64,000 bases of DNA. Origin: Przewalskia tangutica. Lineage: Eukaryota; Streptophyta; Magnoliopsida; Solanales; Solanaceae. Under the pieces are notes generated by a model that was given only the letters and a program-made list of their open reading frames with translations, made no database searches and was not told the origin of the DNA. Shown here in pieces: positions 34,776 through 46,419 of the stretch (position 1 is its first letter; each line of letters starts with the position of its first letter). Both the position numbers and the translations under genes were made by a program. Location of the stretch: assembly GCA_029844215.1 (NCBI GenBank), contig CM056740.1, positions 23,727,873 through 23,791,872 of the forward strand, read 5' to 3'.

Positions 34776-36650
34776 CCCCTAAGTGAAGACTTCATCCATT
34801 CCAAAACTTCCAAGTCTTGAAAACCCTCCCTCTCCTCTTGCTTGTGATTCGTCCAAAAGCCCTCCTCCCCTTTGGAGCTTTGGCCGAGAGGCCACCCCTC
34901 CCCCCTTTGTGGTGCCTTGGCCGTGGGGTACCCCCCCCCTAGCCTAGTTGTTTTCGTATAATACCCTTGTTGTGGTATAGAAATACTCTCCTAGTATTAT
35001 TATAATGTCCAAATACCTTGGCCCAAATACCTTGTAGTATTCCCAAGGTTACACTTATACAAAAGCCCAGAAAATACGATTATACTTCCTTTAGCCACAA
35101 AAACGAAACCCTAAGGAAATCTTCACCCGTTGTTGAAGTTGTAAGTAGAAGTTGGTTAGAACTTCTAAGGGTTGTTGGAGCGCTGAGTAGAGCTAAGCGT
35201 TGCTCGGGATCGACTTTATACTTGGATAATTTTGGGCTTATCGAGGAAAACACTACTTTACTTCTATTGTAATTGAAAATTACATGTTAGAATCTATAAT
35301 TGAAGTATACTATATATCGAACTCAAGATAGTCTTGTGGCAATGTCTGTTGACTTAAGCTCAAGAATAAAGAATCGAATCGAATCGTAATTACATAGATC
35401 AGACAGCAAGAGACTGTAGTATTATCGAGTAGAATTGTACACGTCCGTTAGACGTATAAACCCCGGTTGGCTTGGTAGCCGGCCTCGATAGAGAGAGAGA
35501 TTTACGCTGCGTGGCGGGAGGTGCCGCGAATTTTCTGTGGAAGATGGGAACTTGTGTTTAAGATTTAATAGACGTTTGTGGCCTTTATAGGTGAAAGTAC
35601 TAAGAGTAGCGTATTCTACTCGGAGAGTGGAAAGTGGCTAGCGTTGTAGTACTTGGAGCTTTTGCTTATTGTCGATAATCGTCGCAGGTATGTGAACCTC
35701 TTCCTATCTCTTCTAGCATGATATGTGTGAACTATGTTGTGCGGTAGACGCATACGTGTTAATTGTATTTGATTGTTGTAAAACATAAAGGGTTATAACG
35801 GCTTTATGGGAAGTTGGTTATAACAGCTTTATGTAGGTAAGAAAATGGGTTGTGGCTTTTAAAAGATAACTGATTTGATTTATAACTGGCTTGGGCGTTA
35901 TAATACGAACTTGATGTATTTCAAAAGATTTATAAATCGTTTTGAGGAGAGTAACACTTAGTTTTAAAGGTTTTAAAAAGAGTTATACTAGCTTTATGGG
36001 AGTTAGGTATAATGTCTTAAGAGAGGTAAAGAAAATGGTTTACTGATGTTAGAAGTTAAGAGACTTGATCTTATAAGATAAGAGACTTAACTTATTTGTT
36101 TTAAAGTGGATGTTTGTGTGAAACCTCATTCGTGAGTAATGAGTACTTGGTTTTATTTAAAGGGATAATGTTTTACTGATTTGAAATCGTAATGTATCGG
36201 CTGCACCACCGCAAAGTTAATAAAGGAAAATGTATTGAATAATGATGTATCGTATTAAAACCAGTAGAAACCTCCATCCGCATAGAAACTAAGATGACAA
36301 AATGATATTACATTTTCTAGATCATGGTCAGTAATAAGAATGTTGTAAACAAGAATAACCTACTCACGTGAGACATCTATTACTCAATTGTTCTAAAAAG
36401 GAATCAAGTGATTAAGTTTGGGAACTATGAAACCATTTGAAAATGAGAAGCTTGAGTAATGAAACTAGGCAAACCGAACTTAGGAAAGAATGTTGTTACT
36501 TGATTTTGAAAAGGAATGTGGGTTGGTCATTCTAATACTACGTATCGGGTGACTTTATAAAGGTAATGGATCTCTTTAAAAGAACTTAACGATGTAGTAC
36601 TTTGGGGTTAAAACCCGACTTTGGCATAAAATGAAATTACTTTGAGTTGT

Positions 36651-36755
36651 GTGAAACTTGCCTATGCTTGTTGTTGTGAAACTTGCCTATGCTTGTTGTT
36701 GTGAAACTTGCCTATGCTTGTTGTTGTGAAACTTGCCTATGCTTGTGATGATAGC
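36651..36755 (+). repeat. 25-bp tandem repeat in C 5' LTR, four copies
   Basis: Units begin at 36651, 36676, 36701 and 36726 with GTGAAACTTGCCTATGC and end in TTGTTGTT. The C 3' LTR has five (from 42174), each D LTR three (from 48124 and 53822), B about two. Confidence 0.92.
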
Positions 36756-36894
36756 CTTTGTTGTGCAAGTGTGGTATTTACGTTACCGCGTCTCGATAGA
36801 GGCGGTTGACTTGTTGAGAACTTACTCGACGTCTTTGGCGGTGATGGAGAATTCCACGTATGTTTCCATTTTGATTATCGCCTTGTTGTTGATG

Positions 36895-37170
36895 TCACAT
36901 GGACGTGTCTACACCGTCGCAAGATTCGGGGCATGCGGCCACGCGGTCGTTGATTACCCGATATGGTTATTATCGCAACATGGGCGTGTCTACACCGATG
37001 CACGATTCCGGCATGTGGCTGCGGCGTGGTTGACCACCCAAGATATTGTTATTGAGGTTACATGGGCATGTCTACACCGTCGCAAGATTCCAGGGCATGT
37101 GGCCACGCCTTGTTATTATTGTTGCATCATGGACATGTCTACACCGATGCAGATTCCGGCACGCGCCATG
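36895..37170 (+). repeat. LTR minisatellite, family C
   Basis: About four units of roughly 75-85 bp with CATGGGCGTGTCTACACCG, GATTCCGGGGCATG and TGGCCACGCGG. The same array is at about 42445-42700 in the 3' LTR. Different sequence from the B/D/G, E and F arrays but the same LTR position. Confidence 0.82.
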
Positions 37171-37745
37171 ATGCGAACATGATGGATGTTGTGGCGCGAG
37201 ACCCATAGTTATATTTGAGTGGAGACTTTGAGGCGTGAGTCCCCGACTGATCGCTTATGTTGCGTCAGTATTTTGGTTATCATACATGTCTCGCTTTTTA
37301 GGCTATTATGATTTCATTTACAATATTTGATTTCACATACTTGGTACTGTCTCGACCTCTTGGGGCTGCATTCATGCCGCAGTAGAGGTACATCGGCCGT
37401 GGATCCCCGCTTAGGATCTCATTTCAGCGTGTCGAAAGCTCCGTTCCTGAGGCTTATCTTTGTATGTTTCCACTGAGTTGTAGGTTCTTGTACATTCGGG
37501 GTATGGCGTGGCCCCTGTCCGTCATAGTTGTATATCTTAGGTCAGAGTAATGCATGGCGGCGGTTGTAAAAGGATTAAACTATTCGGGTTTTATGTATAT
37601 CACCAAGGCAACTGCTTTGGTTGCCTGTTTATTTATTATATCTCTTGTTTAATGACTCATGTTTTATGTTCCGCTGATTTTCTCGATGTATGTATCACTA
37701 GGGTGCCCGGTAAGGCACGATCACGCCCGATTTGGTGTGACATAG

Positions 37746-37757
37746 TGGTATCAGAGC
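37746..37757 (+). promoter_or_regulatory. Primer-binding site of element C
   Basis: TGGTATCAGAGC, full consensus, three bases after the 5' LTR end. Confidence 0.88.
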
Positions 37758-37938
37758 GATTAGTCCTCTGAAAGTGTCTACGCACCGTGTCTAGTAAGTC
37801 TTGATTATCGGTGTGTTGCACCACATCTATAATCGTGAGGCTATAGGACATGTAGGATTGGTTTCTATTCTTCTCATTCTAAGATCGTGCCTTAGAGCCG
37901 AGTAAGTTGGACCCTCCGATGTGTTTCATTTTACCGCT

Positions 37939-39115
37939 ATGCCTCCGCAAGTGCACCAAAGCCCGAGGCAAGGCAAGAGGAGTCGCTAGTGGGATACAGA
38001 GGAGTACGAGGCGCAGCCCTGGCCAAGACTGAGATTAAGCCCGACGGCGAGTTTCGCGACGCCAAAGACCAAGCAGGTTTAGAGCCGCACCGTGGTGATG
38101 AGACTAATACCGAGCCTCCATCCACACCGAGCGGGAGACGGGTCACGCGAGATGGCCCGATTATTGGCGAGGTGTGGCCGATATGAGACAGCCGGACGCG
38201 GCAGCCGGCCCAAAGACCGTGGTGCACCCGAAGCGAATAGTTTGAGGCTACGGACTTTCTCGAGTCAGAGCCGCCGAGTTTTATGGGTCGAGGCACGAGG
38301 ATGATCCGCAGGAGTTCATCCGTCGATTCTGAGATCACGGGTGATCAAGGCTTGAGACCGAGTCTGTGACGCCGGTTCGCGGCCGCGTGATACCGCATCG
38401 ATTGGTTTGATTCGCGGAGCTTTCCCGGAGAGCATGCCTCCAGCAGATGGGATGAGTTTTCGGGCTTTTTCACGCACTTCTTGCCTCCGCATTGAGGAGG
38501 GCACGGGCCGACAAATTTTTGTTCTTGAGAGCAGAGGCGCACCGTCGGAGTACAATGTCGAAGTTCGATTCTTTGGCTCGATATGTCCTCGCGCTTGCAG
38601 ATATGGAGGATAGGTGCATCGCTACGCCACCGCTAGATGATTATATGGCCGAGTCTTGTGCGGTGTTTCTTCACCGGGCATGGACATTGCCCGCATTCGT
38701 GCTCATGCACTGGGTGCGGCGAGCGCAGATCGACGGTAGACTGGCCAGGTTAAGGCCAAGACGGCGGATATTTTGGCGACTTTCGAGGCGGACCGCCAAG
38801 CCAGACTAGTTATGTACCTCCGCCATTGCAGTGGTCCTCCGCAGCCTTCGGGACCGGGATATTCAGAGCAGTCGTGGCTCCTGTGTTTCGATGTTCGGGA
38901 GTAGGGTGTTGGCGACGCATCACCCCTACCTCGGTGGTCGATGTGGTAGACCGCATTTCGGGAGTGTTGTAGTACCAAGGAGCTTGTTATTCTTGCGCCA
39001 ACAGGCCATATGACGAGACGTCCGACTGTGGTAGCGCTGGTAGGATAGCACAGACTGTGAGAGCGAGCGGCCACGGTAGGTCGCGGTGGAAGTTCCGCTT
39101 TAGCGGTCTTGAACC
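37939..39115 (+). pseudogene. gag: gag of element C (frameshifted)
   Basis: ATG at 37939 (MPPQV...), about 180 bp past the PBS. The Retrotrans_gag region is scattered over frames around 38230-38640: 'NSLRLRTF' (about 38240), 'SRRVLWVEARGR' (a shifted reading of the PEFYGSRHE area), 'MSKFDSLARYVLALADMED' (about 38550-38610), then 'DDYMAESCAVFLHRAWTLPA' (about 38634-38694). The knuckle region near 38985-39015 reads GTTATTCTTGCGCCAACAGGCCATATG. The end is not marked by a clear shared stop and is approximate. Confidence 0.72.
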
Positions 39116-39853
39116 GCCTAGTTTCGTATATCCTTAACCTCGTAGATACTTGTATGTATTGATGTTAATGATGTGTTAAGTGTTATGTTCGGATAGCTTT
39201 GTGCTATAGTGTGATTTAAAAATCTGGTTAGTGTGAGATGGAAGTGGTAGCTTCCGACGTGTTCCGTGTCGAGGCGGGAGTTGGCGCTACTGATGGGTCG
39301 GGTTGGGGCCATGTTGCGGGCCAACCCGCGTCCGTTCGAGGAAGGTCAGCTCGGTGGTCGCCGGTGGCGTGGTCACGAGGTGCTAGGCCCAGTTTAGATG
39401 ACCATCGTATGAGTTCATAGATATGTTCGACTGAATCGGTTCGTGAAGGCGAGAATGGCCTTAGAGGAAATCGAGGGTAGTAAGATGACCAAGTTTGGAG
39501 GTAGTAACTCCAAGGGTTGGAAACAAACGTTGTGGAAGTGTGGTACGGATACTAGAAAGAGCTCGAGTGTTCGAGAAGGGTACGACGAGGTAGGGGAGAA
39601 GTGAACGTGTGTGATCGTTTCTTTTGCGAAATGTAGGTGCGAAGGGAGTATATTTTAGACCTTGGTGGGGACTTTTGTGCTAACCGAGGTGGTTCCTCGT
39701 TGGCGTGGATTTGGGTTTTGCGCGCATGTTATTTTGTGGCCAGGTGTGGCATGTTTGATTCTCGTAAGTATAGTAGTGAAGACTATACTGGCGCACGTTT
39801 GTTTTGAGACTTAGAAGGAACATTCGGGACGAATATTTCTAAGGAGGGGAGAA
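39116..39853 (+). other. Element C post-gag segment, hairpin and PPT
   Basis: No coding motif. Blocks match D (50654-51432) and B on the minus strand, for example GAGATGGAAGTGGTAGCTT and AAGATGACCAAGTTTGGAGG. The hairpin at 39819-39837 (AACATTCG, CGAATATT) and purine run AAGGAGGGGAGAA (39841-39853) abut the 3' LTR. Confidence 0.75.
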
Positions 39854-42800
39854 TGTTATACCCCGTATTTCCAGAGTATGTACGTGGGGGCGTCGTGAAA
39901 TTTTCGAACTTCATTAGGCTTGGCGAATTCATTTTGGCCACAAGTGCGTTTTGAGTCGTTTTTAGACGAAACGTTTCCACAGCTTACGTTGGAAAAATTC
40001 CGGCTATGTCATTTATATTTTTTGCGGATTTTTCCGAGAGACGAAACATTTTTGGACCAACGGGAGGGTGACACTTGTCACCCTCATTGGACGGTTTGGA
40101 GGGGGCGGTCAAGGTTGGTTGGCCTTGGCCGATTGCCCCTTGATTTGTGCCTTGCTTTGTGGCTTGTTTTGTGGAGTGTTTTGTGGAGTAGGGTTTAGGG
40201 TGCACTTGGCTTAATCTTGTCCTTACACTTGCTATACACTTGGAAGGATCTTGGCCCTTGGTTGGCCTTTGGTTTTGCTATAAATACCCCACAAGTGTGA
40301 AGACTTCATCCATTCCAAAACTTCCAAGTCTTGAAAACCCTCCCTCTCCCTCTTGCTTGTGATTCGTCCAAAGCCCTCCTCCCCCTTTGTGGAGCTTTGG
40401 CGAGGCCACCCCTCCCTGTGGTGCCTTGGCGTGGGGTACCCACTGCCTAGTTGTTTTCGTATAATACCCCTTGTTGTGGTATAGAAATACTCTCTAGTAT
40501 TGTTATAATGTACAAATACCTTGGACCAAATACCTTTTATTATTCCAAAGGTTACACTTATACAAAAGCCGGAAAATACGATTATACTTCCTTTAGCCAC
40601 AAAAACGAAACCCTAAGGAAATCTTCACCCGTTGTTGAAGTTGTAAGTAGAAGTTGGTTAGAACTTCTAAGGGTTGTTTGAGCGCCGGAGTAGGAGCTAA
40701 GCGTTGCTCGGGATCGACTTTATACTTGGATAATTTTGGGCTTATCGAGGTAAACACTATCGTCTTCTATTGTAATTGGAAATTACATGTTAGAATATAT
40801 AGTTGAAGTATACTATATATAGAATCAACGTAGTATTGTGGCAATGTCTTTTGACTTAAGCTCAAGAATAAAGAATCGAATCAGAATTACATAGGGTGTA
40901 TTGCGATGACTTGTGTAGTATTCTTGAGTAGAATTGTACACGTCAGGTTAGGCGTATAAACCCCCCACAGTTGGCTTGGTAGTCGGCCTCGATAGAGAGA
41001 GGAGATTTACTGTTGTGGCGGGGAGGTCTTCTAATTTTCTGTAGGAAGATGGGAACTTGTGTTTAAGATTTAATAGACGTTTGTGGCCTTTATAGGTGAA
41101 AGTACTAAGAGTAGCGTATTCTACTCGAGGAGTGGAAAGGGCTAGCAAGGTTGTAGTACTTGGAGCTTTTTGCTTATTGTCGATAATCGTCGCGAGGTAT
41201 GTGAACCTCTTCCTATCTCTTCTAGCATGATATGTGTGAACTATGTAGTACGGTAGACGTACATGTGTTAATTGTATTTGATTGTTGTAAAACATAAAGG
41301 GTTATAACGGCTTTATGGGAAGTTGGTTATAACAGCTTTATGTAGGTAAGAAAATGGGTTGTGGCTTTTAAAGATAACTGATTTGATTTATAATCGGCTT
41401 GCGTTATAATACGTAACTTGATGTATTTCAAAAGATTTATAAATCGTTTTGAAGGAGAGTAACACTTAGTTTTAAAGGTTTTAAAAGAGTTATACTAGCT
41501 TTATGGGAGTTAGGTATAATGTCTTAAGAGAGGTAAAGAAAATGGTTTACTGATGTTAGAAGTTAAGAGACTTGATCTTATAAGATAAGAGACTTAACTT
41601 ATTTGTTTTAAAGTGGATGTTTGTGTGAAACCTCATTCGTGAGTAATGAGTACTTGGTTTTATTTAAAGGGATAATGTTTCTTGATTTGGAAATCGGAAT
41701 GTGTATCGGCAGCACCAACTGCGGCGTTAATAAAGGAAAATGTATTGAATAATGATGTATCGTATTAAAACCAGTAGAAACCTCCATCTGCATAGAAACT
41801 AAGATGAGACAAAATGATATTACATTTTCTAGATCATGACTGCTGTAATAAGAATGTTGTAAACAAGAATAACCTACTCTCACGTGAGACATGTATTACT
41901 CAATTGTTCTAAAAAGGAATCAAGTGATTAAGTTTGGGAACTATGAAACCATTTGAAAATGAGAAGCTTGAGTAATTGAAACTAGGCAAACCGAACTTAG
42001 GAAAGAATGTTGTTACTTGATTTTGAAAAGGAATGTGGGTTGGTCATTCTAATACGACGGGTATCGGGTGACTTTTATAAAGGTAATGGATCTCTTTTAA
42101 AAGAACTTAACGTATGTAGTACTTTGGGGTTAAAAACCCGGACTTTGGCATAAAATGAAAGTACTTTGAGTTGTGTGAAACTTGCCTATGCTTGTTGTTG
42201 TGAAACTTGCCTATGCTTGTTGTTGTGAAACTTGCCTATGCTTGTTGTTGTGAAACTTGCCTATGCTTGTTGTTGTGAAACTTGCCTATGCTTGTGATGA
42301 TAGCCTTTGTTGTGCAAGTGTGGTATTTACGTATTCTGGCGTCTCGATAGAGGCGGTTGAATTATTGAGAAGTTACTTGGACGTGCTGGCAGTTATGGAG
42401 AATTCCACGGGTATGTTTCCATTTTTATTACTGTCTTGTTTTTGATGTCACATGGACGTGTCTACCGTCTGATGTTCGGCATGCGGCCACGCGGCGGGTT
42501 GATTACCGATATATGGTTATCGCAACATGGGCGTGTCTACTGCCGTCTGATTCCGGGGCATGTGGCCGTGCGGGGTTGACCACCCAAGATATTGTTATTG
42601 AGGTTACATGGGCATGTCTACACCGTCTGATTCCGGGGCATGTGGCCATGCGGCCTTGTGTGTGTTGCATCATGGACATGTCTACCGTCACGATTCAGGG
42701 CATGCGCCATGATGCGAACATGATGGATGTTGTGGGCGTGAGACCCATAGTTATATTTAGTGGAGACTTTGAGGCGTGAGTCACGACTTGGCTAACTTTA

Positions 42801-43314
42801 TGTTGCGTCTTGTATTTTGGTTATCATACATGTCTCTCCTACTTTTTAGGCTATTATGATTTCATTTCTGATGTTGTGATTTCACATACTTGGTACTGTT
42901 ATCTTGACCTCCTTGAAGTGCGTTCATCTGCAGCGGTAGGTACATCGGTCGTGGATCCCCGCTCTTAGGATCTCATTTCAGCGTGTCGGAAAGCTCCGTT
43001 CCTTCGGAGGCTTATCTTTGGTATGTTTCCCTGAGTTGTAGGTTCTTGTACATTCAGGGGTATGGCGAGCCCTGTCCGTCATAGTTGTTAATATATCTTA
43101 GAGTGCAGTAATCTTGTTATGGGAGGTTGTAAAAGGATTAAACTATTCGAGTTTTATGTATATCTGAAGGCAAGCTGTTTTGGTTGCTTTGTTTTTATTA
43201 TATCTCTTGTTTAATGACTCATGTTTTATGTTCCGCTGATTTTCTCTGATGTATGTATCACTAGGGTGCCCGGGGTAAGGCACCAGTCACGGGCCCGATT
43301 TTCGGGGTGTGACA
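39854..43314 (+). repeat. Element C 3' LTR
   Basis: TGTTATACCCCG to GTGTGACA. It pairs with the 5' LTR, with many one- to three-base differences concentrated in GC- and CNG-rich stretches and few in AT-rich ones. Box 40065-40085, TATA 40279-40286, donor-like GAGGTAAACAC at about 40747, 25-bp repeat from 42174 (five copies), minisatellite about 42445-42700, cassette about 42919-43080. Confidence 0.92.
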
Positions 43315-46300
43315 ATATCTTAGGGTCATAGGTGGCATAATGAAGTTCCATTAGTATATAGTACGAGGATGTACCGAGGAATAGTAGATTGGCTCCAAAA
43401 GAACATTCGGAGACGAATGTTTCTAAGGGGGGGAGAATGTTACACCCCGTAGTTCAGGTCATGCGCATGAGGCGTCACGAAAGGAGTAAGACTTAAAATT
43501 TTCAAAAGATAGGTTGTGGATTGTTCGGATGGGTTTTAGTCAACTTTGAGGCGGGTTATGACTCGGTACATTGAGAGTTCTAAGTGTTTCAAAGGCCCGG
43601 GCGTAGTTCGTTGAGTCTAGATTCAACGCAACCAACCGTTAAATCGATAGGGCGTCGGAGTAGAAAGTTATGATAGTTACAAGTTCGGTCTGTGACAGAC
43701 ATAAATGCGTTTTGAGCAAAACGCGAGGCGGCGCGGATGCGAGGCATGGCGCGGAAATGCGAGGTCGCTGAAGTTGCAGCGCCATGGCTGAGACAGCGAA
43801 GCGGCGCTGAAGTTGAAGAAGGCTGCGGTGGTTTCAGCGCGCCCGAGGCGAGATTTTGGGCGGAAAAACTTAGGAAAGTCGATTTCTCTTTTAAAAGGCC
43901 ATGGGAGGTGACAAGTGTCCCCACATCTGATTTTTCTTGCATGCCTTATATTGACCAAGTCTTGAAGACTTGGTCATCTTTCAAATCTCTCCCTCTCTCT
44001 AAATTAGCTCCTCCTTCTCTCTACATTTCCAAAGGAAATTCAAAGCCTAAGAAAAATCTGAAAAGTTAAGAACAAGAAGGAAGCTTGTGGCTAGCTTGTT
44101 GGTGTTGTTGTGGTGGTGTTCTTGGCAAGGAAGCTAGCAAAATATTTGGAATAAGTTTGGCTAAAACTTTAAGGTAACATTCCTTCCTTTAGAATTAGTT
44201 TCTAGTGTTGCATGTTAAGAAGAAAGAACTTGTGGTAGTAAATAATGCTCTTAGAGTCATTGCATGCAAGGAATGTGGTTTGGATATGAAAGAATTGGTT
44301 AAGAAGATATTATGAGCATGTTGTAGCCTAAAAACTACCTTAGAATTGTTAAGAGAATTGTTGTACCTTATGGGGCAGAATTTTACACACCCAAGTTTAG
44401 GTGTGTAATCCCCTTTGAAATGTTGGATTGTTGAGCCTTAAATGTGGCGTTTGGATGATAAATTCGGCCTTGAGAAAGGTGGCAAAGTATGTAGAAACAA
44501 AGGAAATGCTGCCCAATTTTCCATAGAATTTAGTGACTTTGAACTTAGATTATTTCTACATTAAAATTAGAGGTTAATAAACGTATCATGGTTATTATAG
44601 GTTGGCATATTACTTGCGGTAGTTTGAGCTTAGCAAATGGATTGATCGAAGAGGTATGTGGAAACTTTCTTACCTCTTGAGCATGAGTAGTTATAACTAT
44701 ATAGTACGATAGACGTACGTGTTTTAAATGAAGTAAATCCTTTTGTTATACTTGACTTGTTTTAAGAAAATGTCTAAGTGGTTGGGTTAAGAAGTTAACC
44801 CGTTTGTTCTTGAGGAGTGGTTTATCTTAAATAAGGTAGACAAGGATTTCTTGACATAAAGAAGTATAGAGTACTTGGTGTGAAAGTATTGAGTATTGAA
44901 TTATTCTAAAAAGATAAGAGGCTTGAAGTATTTTTGGAAATTGTGTAAATTTGTTTGAAGTATAAGTCTCTTGATTAGTCTGAAACGAAATGGTTTATAA
45001 GGAGTTATAACGGCTTTATGGGAAGTTAGTTATAACGGCCTTATAAAAGGATAAGAATGTCTTAATTTCTAAAGCATAAAGTTAGTATAACGGCTTTATG
45101 GGAAGTTGGTTATAATAACTTTATGGAAGGTTAAGAAGGTTGTCTAATTCGATTTATGAGCATAAGTTGCCTAGATTGTGAAAAATTGAAGTTACTTGGT
45201 TTCAAGCTTTGAAATGAGTTTTCTAAAGGTGTAGTAGCTTACTTTGAAAAATAGACACGCCTTGATAGTACTTTGGCTTGTTTAATTGAGAATTATTCTA
45301 TTTGTGCCTTGATAGTACTTTGGCTTATTTAATTGAGAATTATTCTATGTGTGCGTGATAAATCGTTGGCTTGCTTAAAAAGGATTGTCTTGGTTTATGT
45401 GAAAGGAAGGCATGGTAATTGTTTTGGTTTATGTAAGGACATGGTATTGCAATTCGAATTAAAGCATGTAGTTATGAGTCTATTTGGGCGTCATCGGTGA
45501 TGGAGGATTCCACGGGTATGCGGCCATGATGAGGTTCGTTTCCTGTTGTGATATTATTCCATGGATTAGCTCTCCATGAGGTCTCACGATGCGGTGGATC
45601 TAGTAGTTAGCCCTCGTACTTGCCGGTCGGAGGCGTGATGCGGTGGATCGGTAGTTGGCTTTCGTACTTGCCGGTCGGGGTTAGAGGCGAAGTGTGTGAT
45701 GCAGGTGGATCGGTGGTTAGCTGCGTGCTTACATTATACCCGTAGTTCGGTATGTATGCGAGGGCGTCACGTGCGAGAATCTGACAGAAAGATTGGAAAG
45801 GAAGAAAGAGGTGATTTTTCCACGGAAAAGTTTCCGGTTTTGTGAAGGAAAAAGGTTCGTTAATGGGAATTGGATTCCCAGTTTGGTATTTGGACTTCAT
45901 AGATTATGTTAGAATTTTGAGATTTTATTTTGGAAATGGTCACGTGGGGCCCACGGAGAAATTTACTGATTTTGTGGGGCCGCTTTGTTTTGAGATTTCC
46001 GGTATTTTGGATATTTTGGAAGACGAAATATTACGGCGAATCGGGGCGACACGTGTCACCCCATGGCACCCAGCGATTTTACCTTTGTGCACAACACCGG
46101 TTGGAGTCGTTTTTCGACGAAGCGTTTTGCGTAGCTGCGAAGGAAAATTCCGGCTATGTCGCTTTGTATTTTTGCGGATTTTTCCGAGCGGCGAACATTT
46201 TGGACCAACGAGAGGCGGCGCACTTGCACCTCTCATTGGTGGGCAAGGTGGGCGTACGTGGGACGATTGGGAGATAGGGTTGGGCAAGATATTTGTGTAG

Positions 46301-46411
46301 ATATTTGTGAGGTTTTAAGGAGTAGGGTCTAGGGTGCACTTGGCTTGATTTTGGCCTTACAACTTGTAGCACTTGGCTAGATCTTGGCCGTTGGTTGGCC
46401 TTTGGCTTTGC

Positions 46412-46419
46412 TATAAATA
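46412..46419 (+). promoter_or_regulatory. TATA box, D 5' LTR
   Basis: TATAAATA within GCTATAAATACC. The copy in the 3' LTR is 52099-52106. Confidence 0.65.

Larger units (their letters stand above)
34355..37742 (+). repeat. Element C 5' LTR
   Basis: TGTTATACCCCG to GTGTGACA. Contains the box GGTGACACTTGTCACC (34566-34581), TATAAATA (34768-34775), four copies of a 25-bp repeat (from 36651), a roughly 80-bp minisatellite (36895-37170) and the inverted-repeat cassette (about 37372-37535). Confidence 0.92.
34355..43314 (+). mobile_element. Element C: complete gag-only long-LTR (LARD-like) element with perfect target duplication
   Basis: 5' LTR 34355-37742 (3388 bp), PBS 37746-37757, gag 37939 to about 39115, post-gag block, PPT 39841-39853, 3' LTR 39854-43314 (3461 bp). 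The 5-bp duplication ATATC (34350-34354 and 43315-43319) is perfect, and the empty site GCGATATCTTAGGG exists in unit 1 (about 14376) and unit 2 (about 20498). The internal part is 2111 bp, with no protease, RT, RNase H or integrase. Confidence 0.93.
34110..43437 (+). promoter_or_regulatory. Post-gag tail of unit 3, split by element C, with hairpin and PPT
   Basis: 34110-34354 continues at 43315-43437. The hairpin AACATTCGGAGACGAATGTT (43402-43421) and PPT AAGGGGGGGGAGAA (about 43425-43437) precede LTR F3. Element C entered within GTGCGATATCTTAGG. Confidence 0.8.

Noticed and set aside
36733..37182. 149-codon frame and similar frames at 21605-22036, 27083-27397, 48264-48641 and 53965-54276
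   Set aside because: All are translations of LTR minisatellites; the second LTR of the same element breaks the frame.
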